Source: a virus. From it: a stretch of 21,954 nt of DNA. This document shows, piece after piece, positions 1 to 7,800 of this stretch. The notes beneath the pieces were generated by a model. The model was not told the origin of the DNA and did no database searches. It saw only the letters and a program-made list of their open reading frames with translations. A program made the translations under genes and the position numbers. Numbering within the stretch: position 1 is the stretch's first letter; each line of letters starts with the position of its first letter. The stretch is taken from positions 1-21,954 of the IMG/VR virus record IMGVR_UViG_3300031841_001609; one strand, given 5' to 3'.

Positions 1-39
1 AACAACTACCGTATTATTGACGGACAGGCTTACCGATAA
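1..39 (+). CDS. possible 3' end of a convergent plus-strand gene (partial)
   Basis: Reading the plus strand from base 1 gives twelve sense codons (NNYRIIDGQAYR) and then TAA. The stop is followed within 15 bases by a hairpin that has T-tracts on both sides, the usual layout for two genes converging on a shared terminator. Of the other two plus frames, one stops at once and the other runs open through the terminator, which a real gene would not do. Nothing about function can be said from twelve residues. If real, the region left of this window is transcribed in the opposite direction to the virion genes. Short open frames of this size occur by chance, so the call rests mainly on the terminator. 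Confidence 0.35.
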   Translation, partial: NNYRIIDGQAYR

Positions 40-53
40 AAGCAATAAGACAC

Positions 54-89
54 AAAAAGCCCCAGATCGTAAGGTCTGGGGCTTTTTTT
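54..89. terminator. bidirectional intrinsic terminator
   Basis: AGCCCCAGA (58-66) pairs with TCTGGGGCT (75-83), giving a 9-bp G+C-rich stem with an 8-base loop. A-T pairs can extend it outward. On the plus strand it runs into seven T (83-89). On the minus strand it runs into five T (complement of 54-58). It lies immediately after the stop codon of the last minus-strand gene (91) and so would end the late transcript; it could also end a convergent plus-strand transcript. Confidence 0.85.
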
Positions 90-90
90 A

Positions 91-966
91 TTATGAGAAT
101 CGTGAAATAACTCGATTCCAATCAGCATCTGCAACAGCAATTGGATCACGACCAGATGTAGTCAAGTCTTCAACTGCCATTCGGTATAGACGTTTCAATG
201 GTCTTGGATCGCCGCCAAACGCAGTACTGTGACCAAACTGCAGTTTACTCGAGCTATAGTCATGTGTGATAGTTTGTAAGGCTGCACCACCACCAGAAAC
301 AGTTGTAGTAGCTGTTTTGTACCTCCAGCTTAGTGTGTCGCCATATGTATGAACAACAAGCTGAGTAATCGCATTACTTACATTATCCTTAAATCTACCG
401 CCTGTTGCAGAACTTGCGCTATTTTGAGAACTAGTTCCTGTATCACGACGAACAGATAAATCACCATTTGTGCCACTTTGTAGGGCAGCTAAGATCCAAG
501 CATCTCCAGTGTTGTATGCAATATTTGAACCCATAAATTGCTCAATAGAAGCATCACTATCCCACCAAGAAGCATCTAAGAATTTACCATACATAGTGAT
601 TGCATAGTTATGCTCATTAGTTCCACCAGTATTCCAAATAGTGCTACTAACAGCCGCAGGTAACTCAACAACACCCGTTGCAGCACTATATGGAGAAACG
701 CCATCGGGGGCAAAATCAAGCCCACCACCTGCAATGTTTTCACCATCATTTGTAAATAACGCAAGTACAGCATCGTTCTTCTCAGCAATGTCATAAAGAA
801 CTGCACCGTTTGTCGGTGTACTAGTACCTCCTCGCCACGAAAAAGCATCAGAAAAGTCACCTAAAAACAAAACACCGTTATTATCACCACTTAAAAAATC
901 GTCACGACGTATTTGTGGTAATGTAGTATCACCAAAAGATTCATTTAATTTTGTTATAAGACCCAT
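91..966 (-). CDS. putative tail/receptor-binding protein, last gene of the late operon
   Basis: A 291-aa protein that I do not recognise by family. It is rich in Gly, Ser, Thr, Asn and aromatic residues, lacks membrane segments and has few Cys. Alternating hydrophobic and polar stretches in the second half (for example AITQLVVHTYGDTLSWRYKT and KLQFGHSTAFGG) suggest a beta-sandwich such as the lectin/LamG-like folds common in phage adhesins; the fold is an inference. The N-terminus (MGLITKLNESFGDTTLPQIR) could be a short attachment segment. It sits 21 bases after the fibre stop, just before the operon terminator. Its start has one of the better Shine-Dalgarno sequences in the window (AAGGA, 6 bases upstream of ATG), which supports this start. 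Its position next to the fibre suggests a second host-recognition protein or a fibre partner. A fibre chaperone is an alternative but is less likely given the repeat-free, beta-rich composition. Confidence 0.6.
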   Translation of the reverse strand: MGLITKLNESFGDTTLPQIRRDDFLSGDNNGVLFLGDFSDAFSWRGGTSTPTNGAVLYDIAEKNDAVLALFTNDGENIAGGGLDFAPDGVSPYSAATGVVELPAAVSSTIWNTGGTNEHNYAITMYGKFLDASWWDSDASIEQFMGSNIAYNTGDAWILAALQSGTNGDLSVRRDTGTSSQNSASSATGGRFKDNVSNAITQLVVHTYGDTLSWRYKTATTTVSGGGAALQTITHDYSSSKLQFGHSTAFGGDPRPLKRLYRMAVEDLTTSGRDPIAVADADWNRVISRFS

Positions 967-987
967 AATATTCCTTTATTTTTTTGT

Positions 988-3507
988 TTACACTGTGTAT
1001 AAATAATCTACGATTGCTCTACTCATTAAATAACCACCTACATGTGTTGGGTGTACTCTATCTGAGTTCATTATATTTGCATCAACAAGTAATTGAAATT
1101 GCGCATCAACCCCAGAAGTTAATCCAGTAGATTCAATTGGTTGCACAATACGAGAAAAATCAATAAAACCGCAAGATTTATCATGTGCTATTGAAATTAA
1201 AGCATCTCGATAATCACCTAATTTATAAGTCTTAGGGTCTTCCCACTCATACTTGGTAAAAGTAGGTAACATCAACACAATATCTTGCATTGGTTTAACT
1301 TCACGGATATTATCAATAATTCTTTCAATCCATGTGGTGTAATCCCCAGTCGGAGAGAAATTGTTACCCATCTCATTAGTAGCAAACATAATAAATGTTG
1401 CATCTGAGTCGAGTTCTGCAAAAGAGTGCTTCCATAAATCTGTAGCAGCAAATACTCCACCTGTTGCTCCAGACTTGCCGCACTTATGCAGCTGAAAACC
1501 ACTTAAATTATTATCGGTAACATCTTTGTCACCAACACCTCCAAGAAGAATAACATTTGTATCGCATGTCACTGTAATATTATAGGGAACACTTGTTTGT
1601 GCAGATAAATTAATATTAACGGTAGATACAGATTCAGTAGCATTCGTTGAAACAGTGACCGCAGCTCCTCCGTTTACACTATAAGTAAAGTCACCTCCAC
1701 CCGTCTGAGTGACATACATTAACTTAAAAGAATCCAGTGGTGTACCCTTTACCTCAATGTCAAAGGTAGCACCATTTGTATTTGACTCAATGTGAGAAGC
1801 GTCTGGTCCATGACCACCGCCCGCAGTTAGATCAAATTTTGCTACGTTTGCAATATCTATATCCATGTCTAACTCAGAGGTATCCACGGATAAATTAGGT
1901 AATCGAGCACTTCCATCAGAGTTCAGACTGTGCCAAGCAAAACTAAGATAACCAGCTCCAGCATTTTGAAAACCTTTTCCACCATTTTTAGTGGAAAGCA
2001 TCATATCTCTAAAAGGCTGGCATACGCGAAATGACCCATGCGTGTATGAATCACCAATCATACACACCTTAATTGGTCCTTTAGCAATATCATCAGTACC
2101 ATTTGGTTCAGCATGACCAAGGTAAGCTACGCGACCTAACTTCATCCGCAAAAGCCGTGTAGCATAATCATTTAAAGTTGTTGTATAACCAGCAGCTGTA
2201 ACGCCCTGACTCTGAAGCGTACTAACATCACTCTGTAGTGTTGTAACATCACTCTGTAGTGTTGTAACATCGCTTTCTAATGTTGTAATATCAGCTTCAG
2301 CTGTTGTTACTCTTGTTAATAGTTCGCTGTACGACTTATTAACAATATCACCATTCTTTTTAACTGCAAAAGCAACAAAATTCTGATTGTCGTGAACAAC
2401 AAATGCATACTGAGCAAAAAGTGATGTAGATCCTGCTTCTGATACTTCAATATCTCCAACTGGAATAGTTCCTTCAACTGTTCCAAAATTTGCAGTTATT
2501 TGACCAGTTAGTTTATTTTGCGTAACGCTAAGACCATTAGCAACTGTAGTGTTAATTGGTAGATTTGCGTATACAACACCATTTGATTTAATATATAAAG
2601 GTGCAAACCCATCCTGATCTACAACACTCCAAAAAATATCTGGATTTGTTATATTCTCAAAACGACGTTGTACATCTTGAGCTAATTTTTCAAACGTCAC
2701 CTGATTTGCAAGAAGATAAACAGGCGTTGCACCCCTTAATAACCAATTTGTACCATCGCTAAATACATAGCCACCATCTTCGGCAGTCCCTGTTGGCGCA
2801 TTTGCTCCTGTAAATGTTCCAGAAATACCATCAATAAAAGCCCACTTTCCTGTATTTGCTGTTGGGTCTGCAAAATCAGCAGTAAGCGATGTAATTGCAC
2901 CTAAGTAATTTTCTGGGTCCAAAGAACCAGCAATTGCGCTTTTTAGTTCAGGTGTTAACAAATCATAACGAACTGAACCCTCATTTGCATTATTTAAATT
3001 TGTATCCGCTTTTTCATTAATAACCGATATTGGATAAATACTGGACACTGAGTTACCGTTTTCGTCAGTTACTGCAATATTATCTTCTACAGCATTTGTA
3101 TCCGTAGCAGCTGGGGTATAGTTATTGTATAAACCCTGATTAGAGATTCCTGTAACATTTTTAGCTGGTGGTGTTCCTTGGGCATAAGTAGTTGCATCAG
3201 ATATATTATCAAAATCACGTACATCACCATCCCAATCCAACATGGCTATGTAGTCATTACCAGAAATAGTTCTTATTGTACCACCATTATCTGTATGCAC
3301 TCCTGTTGCACGCTTCCACTGCCTTGTCGGAGAATCTCCAAGCATACTACGCCCAGATGTAGTATACACCAAATCAATACTTGGTAACGTCGTTAACCCT
3401 TTTAAATAAATCAATAATTGACTTACAGTTATATCTGAGTTATTGGCTTTATTGAGTATTTCATCAATAGTGGAGCCTTCAAGAGAAAGTGTGTACGGAT
3501 CTGGCAT
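988..3507 (-). CDS. tail fibre/tailspike with C-terminal SGNH-hydrolase domain
   Basis: An 839-aa fibre. The N-terminal part (about 1-130) probably anchors to the tail. A long Thr/Asn/Gly-rich beta region follows to about residue 390. Residues 406-433 are four heptads of the type DVTTLQS, a short trimeric coiled coil. The C-terminal part (about 475-839) has the block order of SGNH/GDSL esterases: GDSYTHGS with predicted nucleophile Ser487, ATNEMGN with Asn711 in the place of the block III Asn, and DRVHPT near the end with Asp816 and His819 as the rest of the triad. Such domains on phage fibres usually remove acetyl or other ester groups from surface polysaccharide, so an esterase role on host glycan is likely but inferred. 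The gene lies between the small basic-protein cluster and the 291-aa putative adhesin, where T7-like phages often keep fibre genes. No clear Shine-Dalgarno precedes the ATG. Confidence 0.85.
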   Translation of the reverse strand: MPDPYTLSLEGSTIDEILNKANNSDITVSQLLIYLKGLTTLPSIDLVYTTSGRSMLGDSPTRQWKRATGVHTDNGGTIRTISGNDYIAMLDWDGDVRDFDNISDATTYAQGTPPAKNVTGISNQGLYNNYTPAATDTNAVEDNIAVTDENGNSVSSIYPISVINEKADTNLNNANEGSVRYDLLTPELKSAIAGSLDPENYLGAITSLTADFADPTANTGKWAFIDGISGTFTGANAPTGTAEDGGYVFSDGTNWLLRGATPVYLLANQVTFEKLAQDVQRRFENITNPDIFWSVVDQDGFAPLYIKSNGVVYANLPINTTVANGLSVTQNKLTGQITANFGTVEGTIPVGDIEVSEAGSTSLFAQYAFVVHDNQNFVAFAVKKNGDIVNKSYSELLTRVTTAEADITTLESDVTTLQSDVTTLQSDVSTLQSQGVTAAGYTTTLNDYATRLLRMKLGRVAYLGHAEPNGTDDIAKGPIKVCMIGDSYTHGSFRVCQPFRDMMLSTKNGGKGFQNAGAGYLSFAWHSLNSDGSARLPNLSVDTSELDMDIDIANVAKFDLTAGGGHGPDASHIESNTNGATFDIEVKGTPLDSFKLMYVTQTGGGDFTYSVNGGAAVTVSTNATESVSTVNINLSAQTSVPYNITVTCDTNVILLGGVGDKDVTDNNLSGFQLHKCGKSGATGGVFAATDLWKHSFAELDSDATFIMFATNEMGNNFSPTGDYTTWIERIIDNIREVKPMQDIVLMLPTFTKYEWEDPKTYKLGDYRDALISIAHDKSCGFIDFSRIVQPIESTGLTSGVDAQFQLLVDANIMNSDRVHPTHVGGYLMSRAIVDYLYTV
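2209..2292 (-). repeat. four 21-bp tandem repeats encoding fibre coiled-coil heptads
   Basis: Four in-frame 21-base units encode DITTLES, DVTTLQS, DVTTLQS and DVSTLQS. The two middle units (2230-2250 and 2251-2271) are identical at the DNA level; the outer ones have diverged. Hydrophobic V/I and L residues recur at heptad spacing, as in a trimeric coiled coil between the shaft and the enzymatic tip. The perfect central copies suggest recent duplication by slippage or recombination. Confidence 0.85.
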
Positions 3508-3525
3508 AATAAATTTTGTAAATTG

Positions 3526-3765
3526 TTAGCATTTCCACTTGCGCAATGCAAGTGCTTTTCTTGTAGGACGACCTTTTTCGTCCTTCATTGGTCCCTTGAC
3601 CCCGCCCATACGAGCACAAAAAGACTTGCGACGCTTAGAAGCCTTAGACCCGCGCTTCACTTTACCAGTTACAGGAGCCTTTAGGTTGGCTCCTTCCTTG
3701 GCTTTAAAGTACCGACGTCCCGCTGCGGTCAGACCGCCTGTCTTGCTCTTATGTTCTTTTCTCAT
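3526..3765 (-). CDS. small very basic conserved viral protein (DUF6321-like)
   Basis: A 79-aa protein, about one third Lys/Arg, with a sequence typical of a small conserved family in aquatic phages and large eukaryotic viruses. Recognisable stretches are KTGGLTAAGRRYFKAKEG, then APVTGKVKRGSKASKRRKSF, then CARMGGVKGPMKDEKGRPTR and the C-terminus ALALRKWKC. From memory this matches DUF6321; the number should be checked. Function is unknown. The charge suggests nucleic-acid contact, possibly inside the virion or during packaging. The ATG overlaps the stop of the preceding 91-aa gene by four bases (ATGA), so translation is probably coupled, and the stop lies 18 bases before the fibre start. Confidence 0.8.
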   Translation of the reverse strand: MRKEHKSKTGGLTAAGRRYFKAKEGANLKAPVTGKVKRGSKASKRRKSFCARMGGVKGPMKDEKGRPTRKALALRKWKC

Positions 3766-4037
3766 TTTTTTCTACGAATAGCTTTTACTTTACGCGGCTT
3801 GCCTGCTGGCTGACCGATTCTTTTTTTCTGGGCGATTCGTGTGCGCTTTTCACTTTTGGATATTTCGCTTGAGGTCGCAGGTGTCTTTGAACTCACACGC
3901 TTCGATGGTCTGCAATATGGCGTTCCGCGCTTTTCGCCCTCTTGTCGTCCGCAGGGCTTCCCTGAGCGAACATCTTTCCAGTCCTCTTTGAACCATCTCC
4001 GAAGAGCTGCACCCTCTGCTGTCTTGCGAACCGCCAT
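3762..4037 (-). CDS. small basic conserved viral protein (DUF5872-like)
   Basis: A 91-aa Lys/Arg-rich protein. The N-terminal half has the pattern RRWFKEDWKDV, GKPCGRQEGEKRGTPYC and RPSKRVSSKTP, which I associate with DUF5872, a family of unknown function found in aquatic phages and giant algal viruses. The two Cys in CGRQ and PYC are conserved in the family as I recall it and could bind metal or form a disulphide. The C-terminal tail (about 60-91) is nearly all basic and probably disordered. The start codon directly abuts the stop of the 46-aa gene (4038-4040), and the stop overlaps the 79-aa gene in an ATGA. It lies inside a cluster of four tiny basic genes and probably acts with them or on the same target. 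Confidence 0.8.
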   Translation of the reverse strand: MAVRKTAEGAALRRWFKEDWKDVRSGKPCGRQEGEKRGTPYCRPSKRVSSKTPATSSEISKSEKRTRIAQKKRIGQPAGKPRKVKAIRRKK

Positions 4038-4178
4038 TTACTTTTTCTTCTTTTTTGATTTGCTGCCCCAACTGCTTGCGCCAACTTTACGACACTTCGC
4101 AATAGCACCAGAAGCATAGGCAGATGGAAACACCTTGTACCTAGCTTTGACTTTTCTATAGCAAGCGTCTTTAGGCAT
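4038..4178 (-). CDS. 46-aa Lys-rich small phage protein
   Basis: Translation gives MPKDACYRKVKARYKVFPSA, then YASGAIAKCRKVGASSWGSK and a tail of SKKKKK. The core (RYKVFPSAYASGAIAKCRKVGA) is a pattern I have seen in small proteins of marine phages and large viruses, so this is very likely a real gene despite its size. Two Cys (residues 6 and 29) and the many Lys/Arg suggest a small nucleic-acid- or virion-bound protein; no function is known to me. It starts two bases after the preceding 37-aa gene and its TAA abuts the ATG of the next gene. No Shine-Dalgarno sequence is visible, so coupled translation is likely. Confidence 0.75.
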   Translation of the reverse strand: MPKDACYRKVKARYKVFPSAYASGAIAKCRKVGASSWGSKSKKKKK

Positions 4179-4180
4179 TG

Positions 4181-4294
4181 TTACTTTTGCTTACGGTTAT
4201 ATTTTACTTTCTTACCTTTTTTCTTTGCAGCAGCCTTAGCCATTGCAATTCCTTTAGGTGTGTACGAGTACTCTTTTCCGTTTACTTTAGGCAT
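4181..4294 (-). CDS. 37-aa Lys-rich small phage protein
   Basis: Translation gives MPKVNGKEYSYTPKGIAMAK followed by AAAKKKGKKVKYNRKQK and TAA. About a third of the residues are Lys or Arg. Short proteins of the form MPKVxGKxYxYT with a lysine run recur in phage genomes and in related small-gene clusters, so I take it as real. It shares the MPK start with its 46-aa neighbour. It begins two bases after the stop of the holin-like gene. Function is unknown; a DNA- or RNA-contacting role is inferred only from charge. Confidence 0.7.
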   Translation of the reverse strand: MPKVNGKEYSYTPKGIAMAKAAAKKKGKKVKYNRKQK

Positions 4295-4296
4295 TG

Positions 4297-4701
4297 TTAT
4301 TTAACTTGAGATGAACCGAAATAGAAGCCAACAATAGCCAACGCTGTCTGCCGAACTTCTGGTAAAATTACATAGCCAGTGATTGTCTCCCACTTGGCTC
4401 CTTTAATAAGACCAAACAAAAAGCTTGTGTCCTTCTGTACTGATACTCCTACGTCAGTAAACGCAACAATAAAGGGAGCTGCTATTACTGCGAACATAGT
4501 CGCCACAGTAATAAACCGACGAACCCATGGACCACTGGAACCGCCACGCTTAGCAGCAGCATCAGCCGACGCATCAGCTACTTCCTGCTTCTTAATGGTC
4601 TGTTCAAACAGTGCTGCTTGGTTCTGCATCTGCGCGGCGATCAGTTTCATTACGAAACCACTCACGCCTCCGCCGAGCATAGCTATAAGTTCTGGGGTCA
4701 T
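4297..4701 (-). CDS. putative holin (three-membrane-segment type)
   Basis: A 134-aa membrane protein. The hydrophobic or amphipathic stretches are at about residues 3-22 (ELIAMLGGGVSGFVMKLIAA), 62-82 (RFITVATMFAVIAAPFIVAF) and 116-131 (ALAIVGFYFGSS). A polar, Ala/Gln-rich linker (23-60) with the basic turn AAKRGG lies between the first two. This layout, and motifs such as AKRGG and GYVILPEVR, resemble the 3-TM holin family known from gene transfer agents and marine phages. A holin would open the inner membrane at the end of infection. The ATG overlaps the stop of the upstream 56-aa membrane-protein gene (ATGA), which fits a coupled lysis pair. No endolysin gene is in this window. Membrane topology is predicted by eye, and another membrane role is possible. 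Confidence 0.65.
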   Translation of the reverse strand: MTPELIAMLGGGVSGFVMKLIAAQMQNQAALFEQTIKKQEVADASADAAAKRGGSSGPWVRRFITVATMFAVIAAPFIVAFTDVGVSVQKDTSFLFGLIKGAKWETITGYVILPEVRQTALAIVGFYFGSSQVK

Positions 4702-4868
4702 TTTTTCTTAAAAATATAATAATAACCAGTAGCCAAAGAAGCTGCTCCTGCACAAAGATAAGATATACCACGAGCAAGGTCGCCAAAATCAGCAACATTA
4801 AAAGCTGTTATTTCTCCCAAAAATACCAATCCCCAAATTTTTAATTGCACTTGAATAAGGTCTTCCAT
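4698..4868 (-). CDS. 56-aa small membrane protein
   Basis: Translation gives MEDLIQVQLKIWGLVFLGEI, then TAFNVADFGDLARGISYLCA and GAASLATGYYYIFKKK. A first short hydrophobic run (11-19) and a second longer one (about 34-53) ending in KKK suggest a small protein with one or two membrane passes and a cytoplasmic basic tail. The reading frame fills the gap between the 1595-aa gene and the holin-like gene exactly, and its TGA overlaps the next ATG by four bases; both support a real gene. It could be a second holin, an antiholin or another lysis accessory protein, but I do not recognise its family. No Shine-Dalgarno is visible before the ATG. An upstream ATG at 4873 is in another frame. Confidence 0.6.
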   Translation of the reverse strand: MEDLIQVQLKIWGLVFLGEITAFNVADFGDLARGISYLCAGAASLATGYYYIFKKK

Positions 4869-4883
4869 ATCATTGTATAGTTT

Positions 4884-7800
4884 TTAATCTGGCTGTTGCA
4901 CCTCGTCAAGCATATCTTGCTGTATTTCAGCCAGATACTCGGTCATAACTTCGCCAATCATACCGTGTAACCACTGAGGTGGTCCGTAAATGTTGCCGCC
5001 AGTAAGTGCCTGAACATTATCTAGTGCTCCTTTTGCATCGCTACTGGCTAAATCAATACCCAATCCAAAGATTGTAGACGGCAGTGGAGACAGTGCTTCC
5101 ATAGCCCCAAAGTCCTTAACGTCCAAAGGTACTTCCAGAACCCCCAGAATACCAGACTGTTGCACTATTCGTGACCACTGGTACGGTCGCATATCAAATA
5201 GTGACATCGGTTCTTTACCTTGTGCCAGATCCTTAAGAACTGTTGCCATGTAGCCAAAAGCCAATGCGCCACCAACATAAGAAACAAGATGTGCTACCTT
5301 ATACGCCATAGCAGCGTCTCCTTCACCAAAGTCACCATTCATAAAGCGACGGTACAACAATTTGGTCATACCCACCATAAACGGTTGGTATTGTGTAGCA
5401 ATACGAGCCAGAGTACCCTCAAATGTACCTTTTCGAAAACCAAGGGTCATCTGGGCATTTGTACCTGCATCTGGCATAAAGACCGCCTGACGCATATATT
5501 TAGTAATATATTGGCGATACTTCTTAGCCAACTCAGCGTCCTTAATACCTGTGGGCACTACGCGAGAAACTCCATCAGGTGACTTAGTTACAGCTTTACG
5601 CAGTTTGTTAATTTCTTCTGCTGTAAATCCAAAGTCTATAAGATTTGCTCGCATCTGACGACCCATAGCTGGCTTGCCAAACTCACGAGCTATACCCTGA
5701 GTCAGTACATCCACAAACAGCTCTTGGTGAGCAGTTGTTAGCGCATTCAAACCATTTACTTTAAACAACAAGTTATGCAACTTGTCCATCTTTCCAACAT
5801 TTGTTGTTGTATCAGATAGTCGGCGAATAACTTGGTTGTTGATTGCGTCAAAGCCTGCGCCCTGCCCTAAAAAGAACTCGCGCATTCCATCCTGATCGTC
5901 ACCAAAGCGACGCCTCATTGCATCTGCATAGGCATCTAAAAACAGCTTATTTGTATCTCCAAAGCGAACACCCATAACCTCTAAGGTAGACGCAACCATT
6001 GGTATGTCGGTCAGTGATGAAATACCAGAACCAGACAAAAACAGAATATTACTCAACTGCTTAAACTTGTTCTCAAACGTAGCCAGCGTAGAATCTACAG
6101 GATTTTCTAAAATACCCGTAAGCGCATCTACTGTTGCTTTGTATGACTTTGCATTGAACGCGTTCTTACCTCGTCCTGTGCTTAAGCCACCAAGCAGACC
6201 AGTCAGCATCTCATTTGGCTTAGTCCCTGCAAAACTCGCCATTGTAGCCAACGCCGAACGACGCTGTATCTGCTGCAACATTAAATACCCTACATTGTCG
6301 TAGCCACTAAACTCAAGCATTACTTCTGTAGCATACTCAGGCTTAATGCGAACCATACGACCACCAAAAGATTCCTCTAAGTCAAAAACCTGTACATCCG
6401 AATCAATATTTCTGTTCGGGTCTAATGTGTCGTACCACTGTTCTAAGAAAGCATCTACTGTAAAAGGCTGCTCCTTACCATCAATAAACAAGACGCCTGC
6501 GTGTGTATTGGACGTAGCTTCTACGTCCATAACCTCTAACATACGAGCCTTAAATTGATTAAAGCCCATGTTATGGATAATTGTGCCATCCCACTTCTGA
6601 GACACACCACCGAAGTCAGAAAGCATTTTAATGTCCAAACCTGCAGCATTTAGTTCTTCCAGCAGCCGAACCTCTGTTGCCACTATAACATCAAATAACT
6701 CTTTTAGTGCTGGTACTTTTTCCCACTCTTCTGGGAGCTTGCGTGCTAATAATGCCTTGTGTAGCTCGTCGTGAAAAACCTTTGACCGATCTTTACGAGT
6801 CTTTCCAAACATCTGCCATTTTGGATCTTCACGATCAATACGGAAAACACCAAAGCTGTTATCTGGCATAAATAACTCATCCAGACCGTGCTTATAAATA
6901 ACATCAAGAATAGGTACTGCTGCATTCTGAGAGTTAGCAGTCATCTCATTCTCCAGACCTGCAATGCGCGGCATACCCTTACGCTCTTGACCGTCCAGAA
7001 GAGTACGTAGATATGCAAGCTTCTGGGCGTCTGTCTTAAAGTTACGCAACCGCTCGTTAATAGCTGCACGCTTCATTGAGTTGTTAACAACAGCCTGCGC
7101 CTTATCTTCGTAGTATTCTTTTACAATACGGTTCTTAACCGAGCGGTACTGAGCAGATGTTTGTTCCAAATCCTTCGTACCACGAAGTACCCTACGATAA
7201 AGGTCATTATTACGCAGTAACGACTTGTCGTTAACAAGATTCATTGAGTACATCCGAAGATTTTCGTACAACTCGTTGTAATCTGCATCAGATAGTATGT
7301 CTGCTCTTGTAAAGTCTTCGTCTATAATCTCACTCGTAAACTCACGGATACGTGCTCTGTATTCGTCAAAACCAATAAACTCCTGCGCGTCGGGGTCTAC
7401 ACCCTCAGCTAACTCATCAAGGTAATTAGTTAATGTTTCAACAAATCGCTGTACATTCTCCCCACGGACATTAGGCATTGTTGTAGCAGCCAACCGATTA
7501 AAGGTTTGTCTGCGGTGTTCGCGCAACTTAGCATTTTGCGCAGCTACTGTCTTCTCTGGCTTGTGATCTTCAATTACACGATCAGCTTCAGTCCTTACCT
7601 TAGTGTCAATAGGCTCTGAATAAACAACATTCCGAATGTTGTTGCTGATACTTTGAGACGCATCCAATATTTCATTAAACGGTAAATTTCTTCCACGCCC
7701 CTTGTTAATGATTGATGCCAACTGACGAGCAAACTCAGCTGGTGTCATATCCACCAAAAGACTATCTACATCTTTTAAGAAGTCCGTGTTAAGCTTTGAC

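Noticed and set aside
988-3507. Possible diversity-generating retroelement target or variable repeat in the fibre
   Set aside because: No template repeat or reverse transcriptase is present in the window, and the only repeats are the coiled-coil heptads.
3539-3781. Plus-strand open frames opposite the small basic genes and elsewhere
   Set aside because: They are antisense to well-supported minus-strand genes, have no family resemblance or ribosome site, and are expected from the codon bias of the real genes.
4604-4798. Alternative 64-aa hydrophobic open frame overlapping the holin-like start
   Set aside because: The 56-aa frame fits the gap exactly with an ATGA junction, while this one runs deep into the holin-like gene out of frame.
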